Shown in pieces: positions 45,752 to 55,548 of a DNA stretch of 64,000 nucleotides. The notes beneath the pieces were generated by a model, which was not told where the DNA came from, made no database searches, and worked only from the letters and a program-made list of their open reading frames with translations. The DNA lies in assembly GCA_016802295.1 (NCBI GenBank), contig JAESIW010000118.1, positions 702,446 through 766,445 of the forward strand, given 5' to 3'. Within the stretch, counting starts at the first letter, position 1, and each line of letters starts with the position of its first letter. A program made the translations under genes and the position numbers. The stretch comes from Brachionus rotundiformis (lineage: Eukaryota; Rotifera; Eurotatoria; Ploima; Brachionidae).

Positions 45752-46570
45752 TTTTAAATTTGGATAAAAATATAATGATTTTTTTTAATTGTACATCTAT
45801 TACTTTATAAAAACAAATCAAAATATTGCTTGACAGACAATTTGAGATTATATTACATTTTAATTATTTTTCACAATTAAACTTAAATGTTTAAAATAAA
45901 ATTATGAATTATTAATAAATAATTTTTCAAGAAATATAATTTGTTATCAACTTTGTTCCCTAAGAAAATAAAATTGACCAACAATAAATAAAATTAAAAT
46001 TTTTTAATATTAATGTTACTCAAATTTATAAACTTTTGAACAATAAAAACATCAAACATCCTGATCATGAAGAAATCTGAATGGTTTGATTTATTTAGCT
46101 TTTTTATAATCAACATATCTAAATAATTTGTGTTTATTTTGAACTTTTTAAATTATTTTTTATTAACATTAAAATAATAAAAGTTAAGTTAGTTTAAGTC
46201 GATCTGCTTGAGCGGTTGGTGTTTTTTTTTTGAAAATGGTTCTGAAATTCCAGATTCCGACTCTAAATCACTATTTCGCGGTTGATATTCCATTTGTCCG
46301 CTTGAAACTCACCTTAGTTTTTTAGTTTTCAAGCGTCATCAATGATCTTTCATCAACCATTCGGGCTCTTGAGCTTCTTTATTTATATTTGATTTATATT
46401 TATATTTCCTTTAAGAAGATTTTTAAATTAATTATTAAAATTGATATTCAAATTAGTATGATATAAATTTATTTTAAAAAATTGATTCATCATATTATAT
46501 TTAGAATAAAAACATTCTTGATATCGCAAAAAAAATTCATTGCAGTTTAACTTTAATTACACTTGAATTT
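45752..46570. other. Intergenic; one possible 34-codon minus-strand ORF
   Basis: Mostly AT-rich. At 46293-46189 (minus) there is an ATG-initiated frame of 34 codons (MEYQPRNSDLESESGISEPF at the start) in a GC-richer patch that extends to about 46370, where another open piece on the same strand reads EAQEPEWLMKDH. It could be the last exon(s) of a small gene, but no consistent splice model was found. Confidence 0.3.
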
Positions 46571-46873
46571 TTACCAAGTTGGAGTTTGTGGTTCAATATC
46601 TACACCATCATCGCTATTTGCATCTCCCATATAACTGTCATCTTCAGTCTCATCATAATCCTGCTCATCTTCTACTTGTTCAACGTTGGATCGCTGCTCT
46701 ATGGCCAGCCAATCTTGACTCTGTTCTTTTAGTTGCATTTTTTCTTGTTCAATTTGTTCTTCTAGAAAAGCTAATTCAGTTTCTTCACTTTTTGGGCAAT
46801 CAGCAGTAAACCATAAAGGATCACATACTGGTGGTAATAGAGAAGACCACAATGGTGTTGTTGAACTATTCAT
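46571..46873 (-). CDS. ANAPC15: Anaphase-promoting complex subunit 15 (APC15/MND2)
   Basis: Small intrinsically disordered subunit of the APC/C that promotes release of mitotic checkpoint complex from the ligase. Single exon, 100 aa. The N-terminal conserved block PLWSSLLPPVCDPLWFTADC followed by EETELAFLEEQ matches human APC15 (SLFP...LWFNLDRP..EETEL), and the second half is the characteristic Glu/Asp-rich tail. It ends PQTPTW. Its start codon lies only 44 bp from that of WDR25 on the other strand, so the two share a promoter. Confidence 0.82.
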   Translation of the reverse strand: MNSSTTPLWSSLLPPVCDPLWFTADCPKSEETELAFLEEQIEQEKMQLKEQSQDWLAIEQRSNVEQVEDEQDYDETEDDSYMGDANSDDGVDIEPQTPTW

Positions 46874-46917
46874 TTAAATATCAAAAATAGAAATTAATTA
46901 TTAAAATTTATAATTCT
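46874..46917. promoter_or_regulatory. Bidirectional promoter between ANAPC15 and WDR25
   Basis: Only 44 bp separate the two divergent start codons, so 5' UTRs must be very short or overlap, and transcription of both genes must be driven from this interval or from within the coding regions. No motif is recognised in the AT-rich sequence. Confidence 0.6.
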
Positions 46918-48078
46918 ATGATGGATTTTTTCAATCTCGCATCTAGTGAAGAAGAACAAGAAGAGCAAATATCTCAGCCTGAAATAAAGAATAGCAAATG
47001 GGACTGGGATCAAGAAGAAAACTTTGAATTATATTATTCATTTAAAACTCATCCTAAACGAAAGCATTCTCAAGACAGTTTTCCAGCCCGAAAAAAAAAG
47101 GAAAATGATGATGAAATTAAAATTGAAAAACTAAGTGAACATTCGTTTAACCTAATTGGGCATAAATCCAATGTAAATAAAATAGTTTGGACAAAAAATA
47201 CAGCCGATTATCTATTATCTTGTTCTTTTGACTCGAGTGTAATTTTATGGAATTTAAAAGAATTGTCTTCTAAAAAGTATGAAATTCATTCGAAATTAAT
47301 TCGAAGCATTTCGTTTTCATTATACGAAAAATCTTTTTTATCTGTTAGCTTTGATAAAACAAGCTGCTTGACAGATTTGGAAACCAGTCAAATTATAAAT
47401 AAATACTCACACACTGATATATTATCTAGTGTATGTACAATGCCAAAAACAGAAAATTTGGTACTTTTGGGTTCCAAAAATGAAATTCTATTATGGGATA
47501 CTCGTACATCAAAATTAAGCAAAAAATACAAAGCAAAATCATATATTGGTTTAATTCAAGACATTTTGTTCTTGAATGAGAATCAGTTTGTATCAAGTGG
47601 TGACGTTCTTTCCAGAGACTCAGCCGAATTTTCAGTTTTAGTTTGGGACTTTGATTCAACAGCTATATTATCAAATCAAATTTTTCATGAAAAATTTGTT
47701 TGCACTAATCTAAAAAAACATCCGTTTAATAATTTATTTTATGCTCAAACTCACGGTAACTACATAGCAGAATTTTCAGCCAGAAGCCCATATAAAATGA
47801 ATAAACACAGAAAATTTAAATCTTCTGGTCACGTTACAGAAGGATATTCTATTGGGTTTGATTTAAACTCAACAGGGTCTTTAATGGCGTCTGGAAGTAC
47901 TAGAGGATGTGTTTGTATTTACAATACAGATTCGAGTACTCTAATGAGAAAATTAAATTATCCAAACAACGAAATTGTGAAACCTATGAGTCTAGATGTC
48001 AAATTTAAAAACCGACTAGACAAAGATGTAATAGCTGTATCATATTCAAGTGGTGAAATCAAAATTATTGAATTTTGA
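46918..48078 (+). CDS. WDR25: WD repeat protein WDR25 (PRP17-like)
   Basis: Single-exon WD40 protein of 386 aa. Family-specific strings match WDR25: YSFKTHPKRK before the propeller, SFNLIGHKSNVNKIVW, SVSFDKTSCLTDLETSQI, LLWDTRTSKLSKKYKA, QDILFLNENQFVSSGDVLSR, SNQIFHEKFVC, FYAQTHGNYIAEFSARSPYK and HVTEGYSIGFDLNSTGSLMA. Human WDR25 shows the equivalents LRSSYKA, QDILFL, SNQIFHE, AQTNGNYLALFS and VEGYSVG. WDR25 is related to the splicing factor PRP17/CDC40, but its molecular role is poorly known. The start ATG follows directly after the shared promoter; a second Met at codon 2 is possible. It converges on COX6A with 112 bp between stop codons. Confidence 0.9.
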   Translation: MMDFFNLASSEEEQEEQISQPEIKNSKWDWDQEENFELYYSFKTHPKRKHSQDSFPARKKKENDDEIKIEKLSEHSFNLIGHKSNVNKIVWTKNTADYLLSCSFDSSVILWNLKELSSKKYEIHSKLIRSISFSLYEKSFLSVSFDKTSCLTDLETSQIINKYSHTDILSSVCTMPKTENLVLLGSKNEILLWDTRTSKLSKKYKAKSYIGLIQDILFLNENQFVSSGDVLSRDSAEFSVLVWDFDSTAILSNQIFHEKFVCTNLKKHPFNNLFYAQTHGNYIAEFSARSPYKMNKHRKFKSSGHVTEGYSIGFDLNSTGSLMASGSTRGCVCIYNTDSSTLMRKLNYPNNEIVKPMSLDVKFKNRLDKDVIAVSYSSGEIKIIEF

Positions 48079-48190
48079 TTAAGAAAAATAATTTTTTTTA
48101 TCTTTATTAGATTATATTTTTTCAAATATTTATAAAAGTTAGTCTATTTTAATCTTTTTTATTAATTTTTCTCGCTCTGAATAAGATTGT

Positions 48191-48735
48191 CTAGTGACTT
48201 TCATGGTGAAGCTTCTCTAGGTAATCATCTTCTGTTTCATAACCTTCAGGCAAAGCGTTGTAGTATTCATTGTGAAATAATGAACGGTTTCCATCACCCC
48301 ATGGAAATTTCTAAAACCAAAATTTAAAAATTAAAATTGATAAATTAATAAAAAAGCTGTTCGAATTTTAATTTATTAGTTAGTTACAAAACAAAATATT
48401 ATAGCTTACCTTGCTGCGCTTTCTCATATGTTGGTATGGATGAAAATCAGCTCTTTTCGGATGATGCTCTTCCAAAAACATGACATTAAAGTTAATGGCT
48501 AACAATGCTGGGATACCGGCAAAAATGAAAATGTTTCTCCACATGCTGATAGCTTAAAAAAACAAAATAAATTTTAAGATTCAAATTTAAAAGCTTCTAA
48601 TATCCTACAGCTTGTATGTTCTGGTGTTGGCACTTTCTTAGCAACCTTTGGAATCTCCTTTATCAAGTAGCTAAAGCCCCTTGATTGAGCCAATAAACAT
48701 GATTTTGTCAATGCGCTTTTTGCAAAAAGAACCAT
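48191..48735 (-). CDS. COX6A: Cytochrome c oxidase subunit 6A, mitochondrial
   Basis: Nuclear-encoded inner-membrane subunit of respiratory complex IV. Exons 48735-48609, 48552-48410 and 48310-48191 join to 129 aa. Exon 1 encodes a basic amphipathic mitochondrial presequence (VLFAKSALTKSCLLAQSRGF). Exon 2 holds the single transmembrane helix (SMWRNIFIFAGIPALLAINF) and the HHPKRADFHPYQHMRKRSK matrix/IMS segment; exon 3 the signature FPWGDGNRSLFHNEYYNALP and GYETEDD, matching KPFPWGDGNHTLFHN...LPTGYE of vertebrate COX6A. Confidence 0.95.
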
Positions 48736-49561
48736 TTTTAAATCTAAAATCCTTAGGATTTATAATTTCTTGATTTAGAATTAAAATTTTTTATGATTTT
48801 GGTTAAAGTATATTACAATACGCTATGAATTTTTTAGTTATTATTATAAAGCAATAATTAGAATAGCGTCGATAAATACTTATGCATTTGTTTTTTGCAG
48901 CAAGTTAAAAAATAGGGTAAACAACAAATATAAAAGGCCCTTTTAGGTATTTTGATGATTTAAACAGTTTATTTAGGTATTTACGGAAATCAATGATGGT
49001 CAGATCTTTAAGATTCACTTGAATTTCATATTAAAATAAATGTTTATGCAAAAAATGCAAAATTTATTGAAGATTTTTAAATTGTCTTTTTACCAAAATA
49101 TATTAACAATTTACCAAAAACTTTTCAATAATATAATATATATATATTAATTACTTTAAAAAAAAATTTGCTGAAACAATTTTGGAATTAATTTGGAATT
49201 AATACCAAATTATTATCATAATTATCATTTATTGGCTAGGTTTTATCAGACAAGATTCTAACTTATATCAATCTAATCAAAAAAATTGTTCAATGATGGT
49301 TACTAATTTATCAAAAGTAACAAAATTTAGCTGTCAGTGAAAACAAATTGTTTGTATCCAAATAAATTATTAGCTTTATTTAAATTTTATTTAAACAGGT
49401 CAAATCAAAATTAGAAAATGACAAGTAAAGGACATAATGAAACAACTAAAATATTAGAATAAAATTAAAAAAATTTTTTTTTGGAATTATTAAGAAATAT
49501 TCATTAAATTAAAGCTGCCATCTATTTTCTAAGCGATTTGACAACAAATTTGATTTACGTT
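48736..49561. other. Intergenic, nothing recognised
   Basis: Upstream region of COX6A and 3' flank of LMAN1. AT-rich, no ORF supported. Confidence 0.5.
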
Positions 49562-51319
49562 CTAATAAAATTTCTTCATTTGAGACTCGGACCTATTCCT
49601 TTAGGAAAATAAAAAATGATTATTGTAGAAAATTAAACAAATTTTCACTTAAATTACTTGATAAAATTATACACAACAAAAATTAAACTTTGCCCGATAA
49701 TTATCACTAGAAAGAAGAAAGAAGACAAACAAGAAGTGGCCTCTGGACATTTTACTTGATTCTAAATGAATATAAATTTATTTCAACAATCGAAAATGTC
49801 ATGTTAAATTTACCCTGTTAAGCAAATTGGCCATTTCAAATCGGAAGTTTTTAACACCATCACTTATTTGTTGTATCATGGCAGGATCAATTTGATTATG
49901 TGTTGCTTGATTCTGACTAGCTATAGGATTTGGTTGGTTTCTGGCTGAATCATGAATTAAATTTGTCTTTCTATGTACTTCTGAAACCGATGCACTATGT
50001 TTATAAAGTTAAACAGATATTAAATTATTTCCTAATTTAAATACTAGATGTCTCGAATTGTCCTGACTAGTTCGCCCTGCTGATTCATCAAATTGTTTAC
50101 TTCGTCTCTACGAATGGTATCAATATTCAATTGCGGGTTCGCTTGTCCTTGAGGTTGATTTGGCTGGGTTGCTAATAAGGATACTATTCTTTCTTGCCTT
50201 CCTAATACCTCGGCAATTTTACCATCTAATGATCTAACTGATTGCTGTATCATGTTTTGAATATCTAAAATAGTTCTAAATTGTCTATCAGTTTCAGGCT
50301 CGTACTTTAAAAAATATAAATAAAAAATGAATTTTAATTTGAATCTTATAAAATTACAAGCTTTTTGTCATCAATTTCTTCTTGTTTTTCTGGATGTTCT
50401 TTACGGAATTTTTCCTTCTCGGCTTCTAATTGTTTCATAAATTCTTCATATTCTTTGTCGTATTTTTTTTGCTCCTCGGTTGATGGAACATTCACTGGCA
50501 CTGAATTATCAGTCAATGAATGTGTCAAAAAAGAAAGCACATCATGATCATCGGCCAAACCACCAGTTGCCGCACTAACACCAAAATATCCATTTTTAGG
50601 TAAATCAACATTTTCTACACGGGCACATATCTCATAATTGGACAAATCATTATTCAGGCCACCATGATAATAAACAGTCAATACGCGTTTGTAATATTCT
50701 ACTTTAATGCGTACCGGAAATGGCTTGTTTCGGAAGTCTCTAAGACAGCCAGCAAGTTGTTGAGTAATACCATCTCGATGATGATCATATGTTTTGGTAC
50801 CATCATTGGTCATTACAGAAACGTAGGGATTATTTTGCTTTAGTAAAAAAAGTTAATTTTTTAAATTTTTAGAGAACCTTAAGATCTCACTTGAGCATCG
50901 TTATCAAACGAGTCAAGGAAAATTCCAAGTCCATTCCAATGGTCTGATGAACCGAATACAGGCCCTTCTTCGCCACTTTTTTCGGTATACCAAATAGCCA
51001 TTCCATCAGCTCCGACTCTTCCACGACCGCTAATTCTTACTAACACTTCAATTTCCCAATCGGGACTAGTCACTTGGTTTTGACACCAAACTCGACCTTT
51101 TTGACTTCGTAAAGATGGTGTAATTCTTATTTGATCATTTGAAGGAATGGCTGAACCTCCATGTTGCCAAAATGGCACACTTCCGTCCTTGAAAACTAAA
51201 TGAGGACCTTTAAAGCTGAGCTTGTATTCAAAACGTCTCGTTATATCGGGCGGAACAAAAGCATTTATTATATTTATATACAAAATCGCGGTGACTACAC
51301 TCAAATAAATGAAATTCAT
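49562..51319 (-). CDS. LMAN1: ERGIC-53 / LMAN1 mannose-binding cargo receptor
   Basis: L-type lectin that carries glycoproteins from ER to ERGIC/Golgi. Exons 51319-50891, 50837-50358, 50304-50045, 49994-49814, 49761-49658 and 49598-49562 join to 496 aa. Signal peptide (MNFIYLSVVTAILYINIINA), then the lectin domain with RRFEYKLSFKGPHL, DGMAIWYTEKSGEEGPVFGS, IFLDSFDND (Ca/mannose site) and the near-invariant SAATGGLADDHDVLSFLTHS. A Glu/Lys-rich helix (residues about 270-300) and a coiled-coil stalk follow. Exon 5 gives the membrane-proximal Cys pair (KCPEATSC) and transmembrane helix; the 37-nt last exon gives the cytosolic tail ending QMKKFY. This corresponds to the KKFF ER-exit/retrieval signal of vertebrate ERGIC-53, with Tyr as last residue. 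Confidence 0.94.
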
Positions 51320-52265
51320 GCTTAAAAATAAATTAATGGACTTATTTTTCTTTTTATAAGAATAATAACAAAATTTTATATATTTTTAAACATATGAAAG
51401 TTTCTACGTCAACAAAGAAAAAGTATTATGTATATTCATAAATGTATTCTTGTAATCCCTTCAAATTTGCAATTTGCAATTTCAAATTTTGAATGATTTA
51501 TCATTTGATTAAATAAAACACAATGAATGTACTGTTTTATTATTTGAATTTTACTGTTCTTTATACGTGGTAATATGAATAGATGCATACAAATGTGTCT
51601 CCAAAAAAAATAAAAAATAGATAGATTTATTAAATATTTTATTTCATATTTTATATATTTGAAAATATAATTATTATAGAAATAAAACAAAAATTTTTAT
51701 TTATATGCGAGTTGAAGAATTTGTCTGACGAACAGCAGAATGATTAAGCTCTGCTGTCAATAATATCCTCGACAACATTCGCTAAGCACATTGATGTAAA
51801 ACATAAATCAATGAATATTAAAATATTTGAATTGAAAATTATAAATGTTTTGACAGTTAAAAATATTAAAAAATCTTCAAATTAAATTTATATATTTAGA
51901 AAAAAATAAATTATTCCTTCTAAAATTAAAGATATCTTGAAAATGGAACCATATGAATTTAGTATTTTTCTAAGCTATAGTTGCTAATTAACTTCTAGAA
52001 ATTGGTTATTACTATCAAAAAACTAATGTACATAGATATTCTTTTTAGGTTACTTATATACTATGGCTTTATACTAAAAATAAGGCTGCTTAACAAATTA
52101 AAATGGCTATCTTTAATTAATTATTTTATTCCAGAAATTGTCAAAACAATTTTTTGTTGATTATTTATTTAAAAGAAGCTTTAGATATTTTATTTTACCT
52201 TAGTGATGGTGATTTAGTGGCCTAAAAAACTAAACATTCACAATTTTAATAATTTATTGATAATA
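51320..52265. other. Intergenic, nothing recognised
   Basis: Spacer between LMAN1 and the orphan gene. An 84-codon minus-strand frame at 51690-51436 is AT-biased, without motif or splice context, and is not called. Confidence 0.5.
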
Positions 52266-53204
52266 CTATACAACGGAGGGGATGAATATTTCAAGATGAA
52301 CTTTTTCATCAATTTCAGAAAATTTTACTGATGGCTTGAAACTTGGTTTTGATTTTTCTAATTTGACTGCCTTGGAAACTTTTTTAATTTCGTTTGGCTC
52401 GATTTCGTGTCCATTTTCTTTTGTGCGAGTTTTCTTTTTAAGAAACATCTCAAATTTTTGTTTCAAAAAATGATTGTCACCAGAATTATCAATTGGCTTC
52501 TTTTTGGTTGTTTCAATGTCAACCAATCCCTCATTATTTAATTTGTTTTTATTTGCCAAGTAAACTTTTTCTGACTTTAAGCACAAACCATTGCTAGTAT
52601 GTGGACCTTTTTTGCTTGAGATTATTGGTAAAGAAAAGTATTCATCATGCAATAATTGTTTGTTTAAATTAGATAATTCATTATTTTGACGAATTTTCGG
52701 TAAAACTCGATTCATATTTAGCGGAATTCTGTTTTCATCTGATTCAACTAATCTTGGCAACTTTACCGTATCAATTTTTCTGAGATTATAATTTATTGGA
52801 GATTTTAGATTAAAATAGGAAGTATTTGTAGCTAATTTTGCATCTATTGTCATTGCTTTGAAAAGCTGATTTCTATTTATTGATCGGTTTTTTTTTGAAT
52901 CTTCATCTTTCTCAAATTCGTAATCCAGACCCAAAATTGATACTTGCCTTGTAGCAGCTTCATTTAGTTTAGTTTTTTTTTTTGGATGTTTTTTCATCTC
53001 ATCCAAAAAGATAAATTTTTTTAAATTCAAATTTGATTCAATTTCTCCTAGTTTTTGGTTTTTTAATTCATTCAAGGTTTTTTTCGATTTTCCTCTAAAC
53101 ATCAAAGTAGCATTTACTTTATCTCGATATTTTATTAAATCAATATTTGATTCAATTATTTCTTGAAAATGTTCACCTTCATCGAATTTTTTGTTAAGTA
53201 TCAT
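52266..53204 (-). CDS. Orphan basic protein, 312 aa
   Basis: Not recognised. A single long open frame of Lys/Asn/Glu-rich composition, predicted mostly disordered with short helical stretches, and no transmembrane segment. The sequence just before the ATG (CTTTAG|AAAATG) looks like a splice acceptor, so an upstream non-coding or coding exon may exist. The C terminus ends SVKFSEIDEKVHLEIFIPS; SVKF preceded by lysines resembles, but does not strictly match, an RVxF PP1-docking motif. Length and sustained reading frame in a 75% AT context make chance unlikely. It may be a lineage-specific or fast-evolving protein. Confidence 0.55.
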   Translation of the reverse strand: MILNKKFDEGEHFQEIIESNIDLIKYRDKVNATLMFRGKSKKTLNELKNQKLGEIESNLNLKKFIFLDEMKKHPKKKTKLNEAATRQVSILGLDYEFEKDEDSKKNRSINRNQLFKAMTIDAKLATNTSYFNLKSPINYNLRKIDTVKLPRLVESDENRIPLNMNRVLPKIRQNNELSNLNKQLLHDEYFSLPIISSKKGPHTSNGLCLKSEKVYLANKNKLNNEGLVDIETTKKKPIDNSGDNHFLKQKFEMFLKKKTRTKENGHEIEPNEIKKVSKAVKLEKSKPSFKPSVKFSEIDEKVHLEIFIPSVV

Positions 53205-53690
53205 TTTCTAAAGAAATCAAATATTTACATTTAAATTAAGGAAATAAATTATTAATAGAATGTTTAATTAAATCAGAAAATAAAATATTACAGCATTTGA
53301 ATCGAGTCTGTAGTTAAAATATTTTTTTCGTGATAAATGAACCCCTTTAAATTCTCATGTATTAAATATTTAAAAAATAAACAAAATTAAAAATAAGTTT
53401 TCAGATCTTTTAATATTTTATGAATTTTTAAATTTCAAACGAATTTACTGTAGCTCAGTATTAAAAATTAATTTATAAGTCTCAAGTGTGTTCCAAATAT
53501 CGGAAGTGGTTTCATTATAATGCATATTATTTTTGAATCGACATTTAATTAAACAAATAAAATTCTTAAATTGTTGGATTTAAATTAATTATTATTTTTA
53601 CCTTATTGAGCTATTTTTAGATATTAAATAAGAGTTGCACAGTTTCTTGAGATAATCAACATCTTAAAAAAATTTAAAACTTTTTCAAAT
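53205..53690. other. Intergenic, nothing firm
   Basis: Upstream flank of the orphan gene. A possible donor (TGCTGTAATA on the minus strand near 53290) might end a 5' exon, but no coding frame supports it. Confidence 0.35.
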
Positions 53691-54017
53691 TTTATTTCTT
53701 AATAGAACTACTTATAGAACGAACGAGTATAAAGTATTTTCTTGCCCAGATTTAATTTCCTTACAAACAGAATCACGAAAATATGGAAGAAATTACCAAC
53801 TGACATAGTAATTGCACGGAATATGAACAGTTTTAAGGCTAAACTGGACGTCTGGATGAAAGAAAATGTATCGTTTCATGAAGCGAATACTAAAGCCCGT
53901 ACAAGTAGCAGTTCGTTTTTACTACTATTTAAAATCTACAAAATTATTAAATTTTATATATATTTAATTAATAAATTGAACTGGTTTAGGACTAAAAAAA
54001 ATGCTTCAATAATTTAA
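53690..54017 (+). mobile_element. 3' end of a LINE reverse-transcriptase ORF (relict)
   Basis: An open frame (53742-54017, longer without an ATG) starting PRFNFLTNRITKIWKKLPTD and continuing NMNSFKAKLDVWMKEN matches the extreme C-terminal block common in animal non-LTR retrotransposon polymerases, F-x-R-[VI]-x-x-x-W-x-x-LP-x-x-[IV]-x-x-A-x-x-[VL]-x-x-FK-x-x-LD-x-[WH]. No RT core lies upstream, so it is a 5'-truncated or decayed insertion. The last ~40 residues are low-complexity. Confidence 0.7.
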
Positions 54018-54142
54018 AATAAAATCACGTTATTTTTGCTCCACCATTTAAATTTCGTATCTTTTAATATGCTTTTATTTCAAAATCAAATTTTAGTCAA
54101 CACACATTTCTTAAAAAAAATTAAAAAAAAAAGACTTCAAAA

Positions 54143-54638
54143 ATGGCTTTCAGAGGTAATCAAAAAGTCCAAAAAGTTATGGTCCAACCCATTGTAAGAA
54201 CTTAAATAATTCCTTAATTCTCATTTTTCAATTTTTTTAAATAGAACTTAATATTCCGTTATCTTCAAAATGTAAGAATGTTTAAATGTTTGAATAAAAA
54301 TATTAAATTTTCCAAAATATAGAAATCAAAAGTTCAAATATGGGTTTATGAGCAAGTAAATGTTAGAGTTGAAGGAAGAATTATAGTAATTTTTAAATTA
54401 TTAATAATTTGGAAAAAAGAATTTATGAAATGAAAAACTAGGGTTTTGACGAATATATGAATCTGGTATTGGACGATGCATGCGAAGTTCACCTGAAAAA
54501 AAATACTCGAACCAATTTAGGTATGCAAAAATATACAATTAAATTTCTTTAACTAAAAAAATTATTTAAGGACGGATCTTGCTCAAAGGAGATAATATTA
54601 GTCTGATTCAACAAGTTATAGAAAAAGAAACTAAATAA
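54143..54638 (+). CDS. SNRPE: Small nuclear ribonucleoprotein E (SmE)
   Basis: Core Sm-ring protein of spliceosomal snRNPs. Five small exons, 54143-54193, 54245-54271, 54323-54385, 54442-54520 and 54571-54638, join to 95 aa (human SmE is 92). Sm1 motif: NLIFRYLQN, KSKVQIWVYEQVNVRVEG and GFDEYMNLVLDDA; Sm2: GRILLKGDNISLIQQV. Start MAFRGNQKVQKVMVQPI matches MAYRGQGQKVQKVMVQPI of human. Introns are 48-56 bp, apart from exon 2 of only 27 nt, showing how short the genome's exons and introns can be. Confidence 0.97.
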
Positions 54639-55548
54639 TTAATTTTTTTTTTCATTTTTATATAACCTTTTTGTTATCATTCGTATTAAACAAAACATTG
54701 TAAAATTATTATGTTTATTCCCATTTAATAAATGGTTAATTCTGTCCTATTTTATTCTATGTAATTTAAATATATTATGATATAAAGTTAAAAATTTTAG
54801 CTACAAGATCAAAATTTGAGAAAAAAAATGCATAATTTCATTCTAAATTAGCTGTTTATTATGAAAAGGAAAATTTTATTTTTACACTTTTTGTTTATTG
54901 ATGACTATAAAATTTTTAAAACAAAATTTTTATTATCAAGGTTTGTTTTATTTTTTGATTCAAAACACTTAAAAAATACTTTTTTAAAAGAAAAATTTTT
55001 TATATCTTAGAATGAAAATTTTATTTAGTCAATCAAATCGCTAACAGGTAAGTTTTATTGTAAGAATCCAATTACGAATGCAATTTCTCTTTTTTTTCCG
55101 TAAAAAATTTCAATCAATATAAAAAAAGATTTATTTATTTATTTGACTAAATTGGCTGATTAGATTTGTTGAACAAAATTATGAAATAATTTTCAATTTC
55201 AATTTAAAATATATTTATTTTTCAACTTAATCAGAATATTTTTATTTAAATGTATATATTTATTTTATTTAAAAGATTGTTGAAATACTACTTTTTTTTC
55301 TAAAGCGTTATCTTGGGCTTTTTCACTCTTTTGGTCGCTTTTGCATACATTATTGAAATTATGAAATTAATAATTTTTCATCAATTTTTAGTTCTCTAAA
55401 AAATCGTCAAAAACTTTATTTTTTTCAAAACTTATTAAAAAATAAATTTAAATAATAAAAAACAAAAGAAAACAAAATTGATTTATTATTTTTTTTAAAA
55501 ATTTATAACAGATTAAAATTTGCTGATTAATTATTTCAATTAAGAGAA
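54639..55548. other. Intergenic, nothing recognised
   Basis: Convergent 3' flanks of SNRPE and EHD, AT-rich with long T runs. Confidence 0.5.

Noticed and set aside
51436..51690. 84-codon minus-strand ORF
   Set aside because: Tyr/Ile/Phe-rich translation of AT-rich DNA, no motif or conserved context.
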